Made by a program: the position numbers and the translations under genes. From contig JAPFDX010000003.1 of assembly GCA_026168605.1 (NCBI GenBank), positions 1 through 64,000 on the forward strand: a stretch of 64,000 bases of DNA, read 5' to 3'. Positions 17,113-26,398 of this stretch are shown in pieces. The stretch's first letter is position 1, and each line of letters begins with the position of its first letter. This DNA comes from Roseburia sp. (GTDB lineage: Bacteria; Bacillota; Clostridia; Lachnospirales; Lachnospiraceae). The notes under the pieces are model-generated. The model did no database searches. It worked only from the letters and a program-made list of their open reading frames with translations, and had not been told where the DNA came from.

Positions 17113-18501
17113 CTATGCCTCTCCTTTTTTCGCCGCCTCCGCAGCCTGGATCATGATCGCACACTCAATGCGTTTCCGGAAGAGCTCGCAGCCCGGATCG
17201 TAAACACCGCGGATCGTCCCGGTCGCATGGTATGCGTTCGCCGCACAGCCGCCGGAACAGTAAAGCTTTGCCCAGCAGTCGGCGCACTCCTCCCTCGCAT
17301 AGGCATTGCAGCTTCGGAACTCCTCTCTGCGCTCCGTGTTGGTCACACCGTTCCAGATGTCGCCCAGCTTATAGCTCTCCTCGCCGACAAACTGGTGGCA
17401 CGGATAGAGGTCGCCCCACGGCGTCACCGCCATGTATTCCGTTCCCGATCCACAGCCGGAAATGCGCTTATAGATACACGGTCCTTCCGTCAGATCGATC
17501 ATGTAGTGGTAGAACGTAAAGCCACGTCCTTCTTCCTTCCGCCTGATCATCTCTTTTGCCAGGATCTCGTACTGCTCCTTGACGATCGCAAGATCCTCCG
17601 GCGTGAGCTCCGCCGGATCGCCCGGCGCGGTCACCACCGGCTCCATGCTAAGCTCCGTAAAGCCCAGATCCGCCATATGGAACACGTCCTTCGTGAAATC
17701 CGGGTTCGCGTGGGTGAACGTACCGCGCATATAGTAGTTTTTGCCGCCGCGCGCTTCCACAAGCTTTTTGAACTTCGGCACAACCACATCGTAGCTTCCG
17801 TTTCCCGCATAGTCCACACGCGTGCGGTCGTGGATCTCCCTGCGCCCGTCAAGACTTAGGACAACATTGCTCATCTCCTTATTGGCAAACTCGATCACAT
17901 CATCGTCGATCAGCATACCGTTTGTCGTCAGGGTAAAGCGGAAGTTTTTATTGTACTTCTCCTCCACCGAGCGCGCATATGCCACGAGCTCCTTGACCAC
18001 ATCCCAGTTCATCAGCGGCTCGCCGCCGAAGAAATCTACCTCAAGGTTGCGCCTGCTCCCCGAATGTTCGATCAGGAAATCAAGCGCGCGCTTGCCGACC
18101 TCAAAACTCATCACGGCTCTCTCTCCGTGGTATTTCCCCTGGCTCGCAAAGCAGTAGGAGCAGTTTAGGTTGCAGGTGTGCGCCACGTGCAGACAGAGCG
18201 CCTTCACAACATCGCCGGAGCGCTCCTTAAACGTGCCCGCCATCGGCTCAAAGGTGTCCTCGGTGTAGAGCTGTCCGCTCTCCACCAGCGCTCTGATGTC
18301 GTCCATGCAAAGACGCAGCTCCTCCTCCGTCACGTCCTCACGTCCGCTGTATTTCTCCAGCATCTCCGCCACGATCTCATCGGCTGTCTTATCAGGATAA
18401 AGCGCGATCATATCATAGGCGACTTCGTCCACTACGTGCACCGCACCGGAGCAGGTATCCAAAACTATGTTAAAATCGTTTAATTTGTACTGGTGTACCA
18501 A
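17113..18501 (-). CDS. scfB: SCIFF maturase, radical SAM thioether-forming enzyme
   Basis: I choose a TTG start at 18501: AAGGAGG (18509-18515) is 7 nt upstream, and the resulting N-terminus (MVHQYKLNDFNIVLD) is where the family begins. It has 462 residues. The N-terminal peptide-recognition region is followed by the radical SAM motif C110-NLN-C114-SY-C117 and a C-terminal Cys-rich SPASM region (CNAYAREECADCWAKLYCSG) for auxiliary clusters. It forms thioether crosslinks in the SCIFF precursor encoded just upstream. The longer ATG frame from 18528 lacks a ribosome site. Confidence 0.95.
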   Translation of the reverse strand: MVHQYKLNDFNIVLDTCSGAVHVVDEVAYDMIALYPDKTADEIVAEMLEKYSGREDVTEEELRLCMDDIRALVESGQLYTEDTFEPMAGTFKERSGDVVKALCLHVAHTCNLNCSYCFASQGKYHGERAVMSFEVGKRALDFLIEHSGSRRNLEVDFFGGEPLMNWDVVKELVAYARSVEEKYNKNFRFTLTTNGMLIDDDVIEFANKEMSNVVLSLDGRREIHDRTRVDYAGNGSYDVVVPKFKKLVEARGGKNYYMRGTFTHANPDFTKDVFHMADLGFTELSMEPVVTAPGDPAELTPEDLAIVKEQYEILAKEMIRRKEEGRGFTFYHYMIDLTEGPCIYKRISGCGSGTEYMAVTPWGDLYPCHQFVGEESYKLGDIWNGVTNTERREEFRSCNAYAREECADCWAKLYCSGGCAANAYHATGTIRGVYDPGCELFRKRIECAIMIQAAEAAKKGEA

Positions 18502-18646
18502 TGCAGTTCCTCCTTCTCGACTGGTCATAGACTGTCATTTGTGTTTTTCTATATATAAATGCCAAGCGCACCCGGTACCCGGGAGGATTCCCCCAGAATA
18601 CGGATGCGCATCCTTAACGGCATTTCATTTCTTATATTGCCCGTTC

Positions 18647-18790
18647 TTATTTGTTGCTCTCGCAGGACTGGTTTGCTACGCCACAGCTTGTTTTGCACGC
18701 TGACTGGCAGGATGTCTGGCACTCTCCGCATCCACCGTTCTTTGCGCTCTCACATAAGTTACGTGTCTCTAATGTCTTAATTCTCTCCAT
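18647..18790 (-). CDS. scfA: SCIFF ranthipeptide precursor
   Basis: A 47-residue peptide, MERIKTLETRNLCESAKN followed by GGCGECQTSCQSACKTSC and GVANQSCESNK. The start at 18790 has GGAG 9 nt upstream; an in-frame ATG at 18805 lacks that spacing. It has seven cysteines (13, 21, 24, 28, 32, 36, 43). The last six form the 'six cysteines in forty-five residues' core that ScfB crosslinks to Thr or other residues; C13 is an extra. SCIFF is near-universal in Clostridia, with an uncertain, possibly signalling, role. It has its own promoter. Confidence 0.97.
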   Translation of the reverse strand: MERIKTLETRNLCESAKNGGCGECQTSCQSACKTSCGVANQSCESNK

Positions 18791-18860
18791 CACTCTTATC
18801 TCCATTCTATCAGTCTCGTCCGTGGCTCTGAATAAAAATCATTCTTGCCAGTTATCTGTT

Positions 18861-18889
18861 ATCTTATCATAATGTCACACCGCCGTCAA
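18861..18889 (-). promoter_or_regulatory. Sigma-A promoter of scfA
   Basis: TTGACG (18884-18889) and TAAGAT (18861-18866) are 17 nt apart, about 70 bp before the SCIFF start. The rest of the gap to the lipoprotein gene (18890-19035) is AT-rich with no gene. Confidence 0.7.
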
Positions 18890-19035
18890 GTATGCGGCAG
18901 CGCCGTTTTCACCTGATCTTTCTTTAAAAATTTTTAGCAAATTCAAGCTTTCTTAAAGCTGTTTTAAAGTGAAACAACGCTAAAATAAGTCACGTTCCAG
19001 AAATTTTTCAAAATCATAGAAAGGTGGAATTTTAC

Positions 19036-19626
19036 ATGAAACACACAAAATTTGCAACCGGCATGGCAGTATTGCTGTGCGTGATCTCTCTCGCCGGATG
19101 CGGCGGCGACACCGGAGCACAAGCACCCTCTGACACCGCACCGGAACAGACCGCCCCCCCGTCCGCTCCGGCAGAGACCGGGCAGGATGTCCCTGACGCC
19201 GCCGATCCGGAGACGGATGTCCCGAACACCACTACACCAGAGCAGGAGAGTTCTGCAGATGACAGCGCGGCAACAGACGCGACAGAGGATGCGGACGCCC
19301 TCCTGGAATCGGCTGACCTCTCCGGAAATGTCGTAACTGTTTCAGATGACGGCTTTGTTCTCTCCCCACAGACAGAAAGCGAGGATGGCACAGTAACCAT
19401 GGCTGTTGCGGACGCGGCAGAAGCCGATAACAGCAACGTTTCCGTCGTCTATCAGGAGAACTGCCGGTTCCAGACTGCCCGCATCGATACCAGCACCGGA
19501 ACGGCATCCTGCACAGACGCTTCTGCCGGTGACCTTAAGTCTCAGTCCTCAGTCATTGTCTTTGGAGAGTACCAGGAGTCCGGGGAGTTTCTTGCAGAGA
19601 GGGTGGTTGTGACGGTTTATGGGTGA
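19036..19626 (+). CDS. Secreted lipoprotein, function unknown
   Basis: The start is ATG 19036 (AAAGGTGG upstream), not the in-frame ATG four codons earlier. It has 196 residues. The lipobox LAGC at residues 21-24 follows a short hydrophobic signal, so the mature protein is a membrane-anchored lipoprotein. Residues 25-90 are a Pro, Thr, Ala and acidic linker of wall-spanning type. The last 100 residues are beta-rich (SGNVVTVSDDGFVLSPQTES; SSVIVFGEYQESGEFLAERV), resembling small OB-like domains. No family is recognised. Confidence 0.8.
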   Translation: MKHTKFATGMAVLLCVISLAGCGGDTGAQAPSDTAPEQTAPPSAPAETGQDVPDAADPETDVPNTTTPEQESSADDSAATDATEDADALLESADLSGNVVTVSDDGFVLSPQTESEDGTVTMAVADAAEADNSNVSVVYQENCRFQTARIDTSTGTASCTDASAGDLKSQSSVIVFGEYQESGEFLAERVVVTVYG

Positions 19627-19665
19627 TGAGCAGAGAGCCCTGCGTGTCCTGATGACGTGACAAGG

Positions 19666-19701
19666 AATCCCTCCAAGGCGTGGTTCAGCCTTAGAGGGAT
19701 T
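19666..19701 (+). terminator. Hairpin after the lipoprotein gene
   Basis: AATCCCTCCAAGGC (19666-19679) pairs with 19688-19701 except for one C-A mismatch. No T-run follows on the plus strand, so termination efficiency is uncertain. The rest of 19702-19812 is AT-rich with no gene. Confidence 0.5.
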
Positions 19702-19812
19702 GCCTATGTTCCCACAATCAGGATCCAACACCATAGTGATCTTCCTCACCAACTTTTTGATTTTTTTCAGCTAAACAAGTAAAATTAAAAAGCAAAAATA
19801 GAATTTACGGAT

Positions 19813-20835
19813 TTATTTTTTCTCTGTTTTCTGTTCCAACCTTTTTATCGAATCAAGATAGTCCTGCTCCACTTCACTAAGTGTCCGTTCCTTATACTTT
19901 CTATATTCTCCAGTTGCCTTATCAACCGCCTGCTTATGGCTGATACTTCCATTTCCAATCAGCAGTTGCTCTCCACTCATAGTAAGAATACGATCCAAAT
20001 GCTCTGCCCAATCCTGCATAGTCATTTCCTGTTCTCGTTCTGCTTGTCGTTCCGCAAAATCAAGATATCCAGATACAAGCTGTCCCAACGCCCGAAGTTC
20101 TTTTTCGTCCAAATAATTTTTTGCAACAACAGCTTCTTTCAAGGTTGGCTGTTTCCCTGCAAATGAGGTAAGTCCCATAAATTCTTTTTCAGCATCCACT
20201 CTGTTATAGATTACTTCTGCCGCTGTCTGTCCATGAATGGCATAATGAATTTTATTCTGGACTTTCTTGAAAAACTGGATAGAAATTTCTGCTTTAGGAT
20301 CATAATCAATGCTCGTTGCATAGATTTCTAAAATCTGACGATAGAATACTTTTTCAGATGCCCGGATATCACGAATACGTTCTAACAGTTCCTTGAAGTA
20401 ACCGCCACCACCAAGATTTTTCAGGCGTTCATCATCCATAGCAAAACCTTTTCTCATATATTCTTTGAGAATATTTGTTGCCCAAATTCTGAACTGTGTA
20501 CCTCGCTTTGATTTCACACGATAACCAACAGAAATAATAACATCAAGATTATAAAATTCTACCGGCTTATCTGAATTTGCAATGTGCAAAATTTGCACAT
20601 TGCTTTCTCTCGGAAGTTCTCCCTCTTCAAAAACATTTTTAATGTGTTTTGAAATAACTGAGCGATCTCGTTGAAATAATTCTGCCATCTGCGCCTTTGA
20701 CAACCATACTGTATCACCATCAAAAGTTGTTTCGATCTGTGCCAATCCATCCTCTGTTGTATAAATAATCATATCTGATTTTTTGTCTAATACATCTTTA
20801 CTATTTATATTGTTCACCTCTGTGCAATCCTTCAT
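19813..20835 (-). CDS. RhuM family protein
   Basis: A 340-residue protein of the RhuM ('virulence RhuM') family. It has the opening IIYTTEDGLAQIETTFDGDT, then VWLSKAQMAELFQRDRSVIS, the block YNLDVIISVGYRVKSKRGTQ, and FRIWATNILKEYMRKGFAMD. The N-terminal part looks like a helix-turn-helix DNA-binding unit. The family is scattered among bacteria, often in islands; its biochemical role is not settled. The gene is clearly more AT-rich than its neighbours and interrupts otherwise housekeeping genes, so it was probably acquired by transfer. No mobile-element boundaries were seen. Confidence 0.88.
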   Translation of the reverse strand: MKDCTEVNNINSKDVLDKKSDMIIYTTEDGLAQIETTFDGDTVWLSKAQMAELFQRDRSVISKHIKNVFEEGELPRESNVQILHIANSDKPVEFYNLDVIISVGYRVKSKRGTQFRIWATNILKEYMRKGFAMDDERLKNLGGGGYFKELLERIRDIRASEKVFYRQILEIYATSIDYDPKAEISIQFFKKVQNKIHYAIHGQTAAEVIYNRVDAEKEFMGLTSFAGKQPTLKEAVVAKNYLDEKELRALGQLVSGYLDFAERQAEREQEMTMQDWAEHLDRILTMSGEQLLIGNGSISHKQAVDKATGEYRKYKERTLSEVEQDYLDSIKRLEQKTEKK

Positions 20836-20857
20836 GAATAGATTATCCTAAAATACT

Positions 20858-22093
20858 TTAACATTTGGATAGTAAAACGCACGTCTCACAATGTTTCGTC
20901 CACGGAAACATATCCACCGGCGTGCACTCCACCGCCTCATACCCATGTTTTGTCAGATACCCCAGATCCCGCGCCAGCGTCTCGGGATTGCAGGAAACAT
21001 ACACGACACGCCGGGGCGCGAGTTTCACGACAGAGGACAAAAACGCCTCGTCACTCCCGGCGCGCGGAGGATCCATAAACACGACGTCCGCACCACCTCC
21101 GGCTCTGCCCGCTTCCCTCTGCTCCTCTGCCATCCCGACCATAAATTTCCCGGCGTCCGCCTGGTAAAACTGTATATTTTTCACGCTGTTTCTCCGGGCA
21201 TTGATCACGGCGTCCCGCACAGCATCCCTGTTCAGCTCGACGCCGATGACCTTCCCCGCCTGCTTCGCCGCGATCATCCCGATCGTTCCGATGCCACAGT
21301 AGGCGTCGATCACCGTCTCCTTTCCGGTCAGTTTCGCGTAGGCGACCGCCTTGCGGTAAAGCGCCTCCGTCTGCACCGGATTCACCTGATAAAAGGATTT
21401 TGGCGAAATGCGGAACGTGCAGCCGCACAGCGTATCTTCAATATAGCCTTTTCCGTAGAGCACGGTTTCCTTATCGCCCAGCACCATGCTTGTCCTCTTG
21501 TCATTCACATTCAGAACCACCGTGCTGATTTCCGGATGAAGTTTGCGGAGCGCCTTCACAAAATTATTTTTTGACGGCAGGATCGGTGAGCCGAGCACCA
21601 GCACAACCATGACCTCCCCACTGTGAAAACCACGCCGTACCAGCACATGGCGCAGCAGACCGTAGCCGGTATCCTCATCGTAGGTTTTGATCTTAAAGGA
21701 GCGGAGCAGTCCTCTGATGTCGCGGATGATCGCACCCGATATCTCATCCTCGATCTCGCAGGAATCAATATTGACGACCTCATGTGTTCCCGCGCGGTAA
21801 ACACCCGAAATGATCGCGCCGCCCTTTGCGATGTCAAACACGGCGTGCACCTTATTGCGGTAGTGGTATGGATGTTCCATCCCGATGATCGGCTGCACCT
21901 TGCAGAACTTGCCAACATATTTCTGCACCAGCTTCTGCTTTTCCTTAAGCTGCTTTTCATATGACGTTCCCTGATAATCGCAGCCGCCGCATTTCTTCGC
22001 ATACGGGCATCCGTTATTTTTCTGCCTCTCCGCCTTCTTATGGCTGTTCTGTCTCCCGGGAGCGTTTCCGTTATATTTTGTCTTTTCTCTCAT
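20858..22093 (-). CDS. rlmD: RlmD-like 23S rRNA (uracil-C5) methyltransferase
   Basis: A TrmA/RumA-type enzyme. With the start at ATG 22093 (GAAGGAA upstream) it has 411 residues; an upstream in-frame start adds 27. The iron-sulfur cysteines are C29, C35 and C38 (CPYAKKCGGC) with a fourth near residue 64. The SAM domain contains VIDAYCGIGTIGMIAA and MDPPRAG, and YVSCNPETLARDL holds the catalytic cysteine. It methylates a uridine in 23S rRNA (or tRNA in some relatives), using SAM. The TRAM domain is absent or reduced: the Fe-S motif lies very near the N-terminus. Confidence 0.9.
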   Translation of the reverse strand: MREKTKYNGNAPGRQNSHKKAERQKNNGCPYAKKCGGCDYQGTSYEKQLKEKQKLVQKYVGKFCKVQPIIGMEHPYHYRNKVHAVFDIAKGGAIISGVYRAGTHEVVNIDSCEIEDEISGAIIRDIRGLLRSFKIKTYDEDTGYGLLRHVLVRRGFHSGEVMVVLVLGSPILPSKNNFVKALRKLHPEISTVVLNVNDKRTSMVLGDKETVLYGKGYIEDTLCGCTFRISPKSFYQVNPVQTEALYRKAVAYAKLTGKETVIDAYCGIGTIGMIAAKQAGKVIGVELNRDAVRDAVINARRNSVKNIQFYQADAGKFMVGMAEEQREAGRAGGGADVVFMDPPRAGSDEAFLSSVVKLAPRRVVYVSCNPETLARDLGYLTKHGYEAVECTPVDMFPWTKHCETCVLLSKC

Positions 22094-22277
22094 ATCAAAC
22101 TGTTCCTTCTCTTTAAACTTCCCACATTGTAACACAGTTACAGCGGTCTTTCCACCTCTGTTTCCCCTTCCCAAAAATTCCTTTCCCCGCCACTATTTTC
22201 GTTTACTTCCACGGTTCTCCTGCGATATAATACAGACAGAATAAAAACGATACCGCCATACCAGAAGGAGGATTCCC

Positions 22278-23348
22278 ATGATAACCACCAGCCTTTGCAT
22301 GATCGTAAAAAACGAGGAGACCGTGCTTGCCCGCTGCCTCGACAGCATCGCGGACCTTATGGACGAGATCATCATCGTCGATACGGGTTCTTCGGACCGC
22401 ACCAGGGAGATCGCCGCGCGCTACACTTCCAAAATCTACGATTACCAGTGGACAAACGATTTTTCCGCCGCGCGGAATTTTTCATTTTCCAAAGCGACAA
22501 TGGAATATATCTACACCGCGGACGCCGATGAGATCTTAGACGAGGAAAACCGCAGACGTTTCCTGCGTCTGAAATCCTGCCTGCTCCCGGAAATCGAGAT
22601 CGTCCAGATGAAATACATCAACGCCTCGGAGCTTGACACCGTCTTAAACACGCAAAAGGAATACCGCCCGAAGCTCTTTAAGCGCCTGCGCAGTTTCACC
22701 TGGGTGGATCCTGTTCACGAAACCATCCGCTTACAGCCCGTTGTTTTTGACAGCGACATCGAAATCCTGCACAAGCCGCAGTCGCTGCACAGCAAACGCG
22801 ATTTCTCCATTTTTATCAAGGCTTTTGAGCACGACGGTCAGTTTTCTCCCAAGATTCGCGCAATGTACGCAAAAGAGCTTTTAAAAACCGGCGACACGAA
22901 AGATTTTATGGACGCAAAACCAATTTTCCAGACGATTCTGGAAAACGACACGTCCGACGACGCCCGCAAGGAGGCTTCCTGCATTCTGGCGCACATCCAC
23001 CGCCTGGAAGGAAACAAAAATGAATTTTTCAAACTGACGATGAAGGATATGCTAACAGACCCCTGCTCGGAAATCTGCTACGAGCTCGGTATGTTTTTCC
23101 TCGCAGAGCGCGATTATGCCGAGGCGGTTTTATGGTTTTACAATGCCGCCTACGAGACCGGCAGCATCCTCGACGTCCACACCGGCGGCGATCTGCCGCT
23201 GCTCGGACTCGTGGAGTGCTACGAGCTTCTGCTCGCAGAGGAAAAAGCCAAGATCCCGTCCGATATGGCGCTCATCACACAGTATGAGCTTTTGCTCGAC
23301 AAGTACCGGGCGGCTTCGCGCGACTGGACGCTGCCGGAGGAACTCTAG
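22278..23348 (+). CDS. GT2 glycosyltransferase with C-terminal TPR-like repeats
   Basis: A 356-residue protein. The GT2 domain (MITTSLCMIVKNEETVLARC; IIIVDTGSSDRT; the metal-binding DxD in YTADADEILD near residue 80) is followed from about residue 190 by helical TPR-like repeats (IRAMYAKELLKTGDT; LGMFFLAERDYAEAVLWFYN). This layout resembles SunS and other protein-acting glycosyltransferases. It starts at ATG 22278 with a clear AAGGAGG site. It stands alone between rlmD and the butyrate gene. Its acceptor is unknown. Confidence 0.85.
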   Translation: MITTSLCMIVKNEETVLARCLDSIADLMDEIIIVDTGSSDRTREIAARYTSKIYDYQWTNDFSAARNFSFSKATMEYIYTADADEILDEENRRRFLRLKSCLLPEIEIVQMKYINASELDTVLNTQKEYRPKLFKRLRSFTWVDPVHETIRLQPVVFDSDIEILHKPQSLHSKRDFSIFIKAFEHDGQFSPKIRAMYAKELLKTGDTKDFMDAKPIFQTILENDTSDDARKEASCILAHIHRLEGNKNEFFKLTMKDMLTDPCSEICYELGMFFLAERDYAEAVLWFYNAAYETGSILDVHTGGDLPLLGLVECYELLLAEEKAKIPSDMALITQYELLLDKYRAASRDWTLPEEL

Positions 23349-23350
23349 GC

Positions 23351-23379
23351 TTGTAAAATCAGACAAAAAATGTTATAAT
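23351..23379 (+). promoter_or_regulatory. Sigma-A promoter of the butyryl-CoA transferase gene
   Basis: TTGTAA (23351-23356) and TATAAT (23374-23379) are 17 nt apart, beginning just after the stop of the preceding gene. The transferase ATG is at 23430 behind an AGGGAGG ribosome site. Confidence 0.75.
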
Positions 23380-23429
23380 TTTTTCGTATTTTTAGCAATA
23401 TTTTTATTTTACCAAGGGAGGTTTTTCAA

Positions 23430-24770
23430 ATGGATTTTTCACAGGAATACAAACAGAAACTTGTGTCCGCCGACGAGGCAGTCAAACTGATCAAGTCCGG
23501 CGACTGGGTGGATTACGGCTGGTGCACCAACACCGTAGAGACGCTGGATGAAGCGCTTGCAAAACGCACCGACGAATTACACGACGTCAAGCTGCGCGGT
23601 GGTATCCTCTTAAAACCGCTTGCCGTTTTTGCACGTGAGGACGCCGGAGAGCACTTTAGCTGGAACTCTTGGCATATGTCCGGCATCGAACGCAAAATGA
23701 TCGCCCGCGGATGCGCTTACTACGCGCCGATCCGTTACTCCGAGCTCCCGCGCTATTACCGCGATCTGGACTGCCCGGATGACGTCGCCATGTTCCAGGT
23801 TGCCCCGATGGACGCACACGGCTTTTTCAATTTCGGCCCGAACGCATCCCACCTCGGCGCAATGTGCGAAACCGCAAAGCACATCATCGTGGAGGTCAAC
23901 GAAAATATGCCGCGCTGTCTCGGCGGCACGGAATGCGGTGTACATATTTCTGACGTCACTTATATTGTGGAGGGCAAGAATCCTCCAATCGGCGAAATGG
24001 GTGCCGGCGGTCCGGCAACCGAAGTGGATAAAGCCGTTGCAAGGCTGATCGTCGATGAGATTCCGAACGGCGCCTGCTTACAGCTTGGAATCGGCGGTAT
24101 GCCGAACGCAGTCGGCTCTCTGATCGCAGAGTCCGACCTCAAAGATCTCGGCGTGCACACCGAAATGTATGTGGATGCGTTTGTCGACATTGCCAGAGCG
24201 GGCAAGATCAACGGCTCCAGAAAAAACATCGACCGTTTCCGTCAGGCTTATGCTTTCGGTGCAGGCACGAAAAAGATGTACGATTACATGGATGAGAATC
24301 CGGAGCTTATGAGCGCGCCGGTCAACTATACGAACGACATCCGCTCCATCTCCGCGCTCGACAATTTTATCTCGATCAACAATGCGGTTGACATCGACCT
24401 GTTCGGTCAGGTCAATGCAGAGTCAGCGGGCACAAAGCACATCAGCGGTGCAGGCGGACAGCTTGACTTTGTTCTGGGCGCTTACCTCTCCAACGGAGGA
24501 AAAAGTTTTATCTGTCTGTCCTCCACCTTCAAGGACAAGGAGGGTAACTTAAAATCCAGAATCCGTCCGACCCTCGCCCCGGGCTCGATCGTGACCGATA
24601 CCCGCGCGAATACGCACTTTGTTGTGACCGAGCACGGCAAGGTAAACCTCAAGGGTCTCTCCACATGGCAGAAGGCGGAGGCGCTGATCTCCATCGCGCA
24701 CCCGGATTTCCGCGACGAGCTGATCGCAGAGGCAGAGAAAATGAATATCTGGAGACGTTCCAATAAATAA
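23430..24770 (+). CDS. but: Butyryl-CoA:acetate CoA-transferase
   Basis: A 446-residue family I CoA-transferase of the gut butyrate producers. It moves CoA from butyryl-CoA to acetate, releasing butyrate, the last step of butyrate formation. Recognisable blocks are [56 protein letters not shown] and the strongly conserved C-terminus ([20 protein letters not shown]). E245 in VHTEMYVDA is the candidate catalytic glutamate by family knowledge. The text closely follows the Roseburia/E. rectale enzyme as I know it. Monocistronic, with its own promoter and terminator. Confidence 0.95.
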   Translation: MDFSQEYKQKLVSADEAVKLIKSGDWVDYGWCTNTVETLDEALAKRTDELHDVKLRGGILLKPLAVFAREDAGEHFSWNSWHMSGIERKMIARGCAYYAPIRYSELPRYYRDLDCPDDVAMFQVAPMDAHGFFNFGPNASHLGAMCETAKHIIVEVNENMPRCLGGTECGVHISDVTYIVEGKNPPIGEMGAGGPATEVDKAVARLIVDEIPNGACLQLGIGGMPNAVGSLIAESDLKDLGVHTEMYVDAFVDIARAGKINGSRKNIDRFRQAYAFGAGTKKMYDYMDENPELMSAPVNYTNDIRSISALDNFISINNAVDIDLFGQVNAESAGTKHISGAGGQLDFVLGAYLSNGGKSFICLSSTFKDKEGNLKSRIRPTLAPGSIVTDTRANTHFVVTEHGKVNLKGLSTWQKAEALISIAHPDFRDELIAEAEKMNIWRRSNK

Positions 24771-24774
24771 TAAC

Positions 24775-24810
24775 AAAAAGATGCAGGCATACATTTGTCT
24801 GCATCTTTTT
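24775..24810 (+). terminator. Terminator between but and sdaAA (bidirectional)
   Basis: AAAAAGATGCAG at 24775-24786 pairs with CTGCATCTTTTT at 24799-24810 around a 12-nt loop. T-runs on both strands suit two-way use. Confidence 0.85.
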
Positions 24811-24829
24811 CTTCCTTATATTATATATT

Positions 24830-25702
24830 CTACATCAGGTGGGACATACGGTCGCGTATCGCGGCTCCGGTCGGCGTGCCTGCAAGTCCGCCCTTTCCGG
24901 TTTCCCGGAGTTCTTCCGCCATACTGCGCCCCACGCTGCGCATGGCGTCGATGACCTCATCCGGCGGGATTTTACTGAAGATCCCCGCCATTGTCATATC
25001 CGCGGAGGTCATTGCATTCACTGCCCCCATGACATTCCGTTTGACGCACGGCACTTCTACCAGTCCCGCCACCGGGTCGCAGGCGAGTCCAAGCAGATTT
25101 TTGAGTGCAAGCGCCGCTGCATTTGCAATCTCTGCGCCGCCGCCGCCCATCAGATACGCCGCGCCGCCTGCCGCCATCGCGGAAGCGGAACCGATCTCTG
25201 CCTGACAGCCGCCCGCTGCCCCCGAGAGAAACGCCCGGTTTGCGATCACACCGCCGATCCCGGCTGCCACATACATCGCCTGCACCATTTCCTCCGTGGA
25301 AAATCCGCGTTTCTCCTGAACACTCAAAAATACTGCGGGGACCACACCGCAGGAGCCTGCTGTCGGCGCTGCTACGATCCGTTTCATGCAGGCGTTGGAT
25401 TCGCTTGTCCGCAAAGCCTTCTCCATCACCCTTCCGATAAAGTCGCCACAGAGCAGTTTCCCTTCCAGACGCGCTCTCTGCATCTTCTTTCCCTCTGTGC
25501 CGACCAGACCGCTGGCAGACTTTAAATTTTCATCGTAGTGCTCATCCGCATATTTCATCGCCTCATACATCTGACGCATCTGCCGGAAGGACTCCTCCTC
25601 GCTGACGCCCCTCTCCTTGCAGTCATCCTCCTGCACGATTTTCCAGAATGGCACGCCGCTCTCTTTTTCTATTCTGCACAGTTCTTCCAAAGACTTGTAC
25701 AT
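24830..25702 (-). CDS. sdaAA: L-serine dehydratase, alpha subunit (Fe-S type)
   Basis: A 290-residue alpha subunit. The Fe-S cysteines lie in AAPTAGSCGVVPA and ALKNLLGLACDPVAGLVEVP followed by CVKRN. With the beta subunit it converts L-serine to pyruvate and ammonia through a 4Fe-4S cluster. It follows sdaAB by 30 bp, the usual arrangement in Clostridia. Confidence 0.96.
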   Translation of the reverse strand: MYKSLEELCRIEKESGVPFWKIVQEDDCKERGVSEEESFRQMRQMYEAMKYADEHYDENLKSASGLVGTEGKKMQRARLEGKLLCGDFIGRVMEKALRTSESNACMKRIVAAPTAGSCGVVPAVFLSVQEKRGFSTEEMVQAMYVAAGIGGVIANRAFLSGAAGGCQAEIGSASAMAAGGAAYLMGGGGAEIANAAALALKNLLGLACDPVAGLVEVPCVKRNVMGAVNAMTSADMTMAGIFSKIPPDEVIDAMRSVGRSMAEELRETGKGGLAGTPTGAAIRDRMSHLM

Positions 25703-25732
25703 CTGATACCTCCTCTTCCAAACAATCTTACA

Positions 25733-26398
25733 CTATATTTCCTGCATACTCAGGTAGGTCACCTTGCGGATGCCCTCCCTGCTCTCAAGCCACGCGATCG
25801 ACTCCGCCGGGATCTCCCCGTCGCACTCGATGACCATGACCGCATCACCGCCGCGCCCCGTGCGGTAGATCTGCATCGTTCCGATGTTGATGGACTCTTT
25901 TGCCAGCATCGTCGCCACCTCCGTGACGTGTCCGGGCTGGTCGACATTGTTGACGATCAGCGTCGGGCAGTCCCCGCTGAAATTCGCCGAGAGCCCGTCC
26001 AACTCGCAGATCTGTATCTGTCCGCCGCCGACAGAAGCCGCCACCACCTCAAGCGTCCGCCCCGACACCCCGGTCAGGTTCATTTTTACGGAATTGGGGT
26101 GAACATCCCCCAGATCGATCCCCTCGATGGAAAAAGTCATCCCGCTCTCCCTTGCAAGCGAAAAACTCTCCGGGATCCGGGGATCATCCACCGCAAGTCC
26201 CAGCAGTCCCGCGATCAGCGCCCGGTCTGTTCCGTGTCCTTTTCCGGTCGCCTGAAACGAACCGTGAAAATAAATTTTTGCATCCTTCACCGGCTCCGCC
26301 AAAAGCTTTTTGCTGACCCTGCCGATCTTTACTGCCCCCGCCGTGTGGGAGCTGGAAGGTCCGACCATCACCGGACCGATAATGTCAAATAAATTCAT
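25733..26398 (-). CDS. sdaAB: L-serine dehydratase, beta subunit (with ACT domain)
   Basis: The start is ATG 26398, with GCAGGAG upstream, giving MNLFDIIGPVMVGPSSSHTA, the family N-terminus. It has 221 residues. The N-terminal half is the serine dehydratase beta domain; residues from about 145 on form an ACT domain (CPTLIVNNVDQPGHVTEVAT) that could bind serine as a regulator. It is the first gene of the sdaAB-sdaAA pair. Confidence 0.95.
   Translation of the reverse strand: MNLFDIIGPVMVGPSSSHTAGAVKIGRVSKKLLAEPVKDAKIYFHGSFQATGKGHGTDRALIAGLLGLAVDDPRIPESFSLARESGMTFSIEGIDLGDVHPNSVKMNLTGVSGRTLEVVAASVGGGQIQICELDGLSANFSGDCPTLIVNNVDQPGHVTEVATMLAKESINIGTMQIYRTGRGGDAVMVIECDGEIPAESIAWLESREGIRKVTYLSMQEI

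Noticed and set aside
16723-17859. 378-codon open frame on the plus strand
   Set aside because: It is the antisense of the decarboxylase and scfB in GC-rich DNA, where stops are rare. It has no ribosome site and reads as Arg/His-rich without a family pattern.
18502-18528. Upstream ATG for the SCIFF maturase
   Set aside because: The AAGGAGG ribosome site lies downstream of this ATG, and the family N-terminus starts at the TTG.
18549-18731. 60-codon minus-strand frame over the SCIFF gene
   Set aside because: It is another frame of the SCIFF gene; the seven-Cys frame with a proper ribosome site is the real one.
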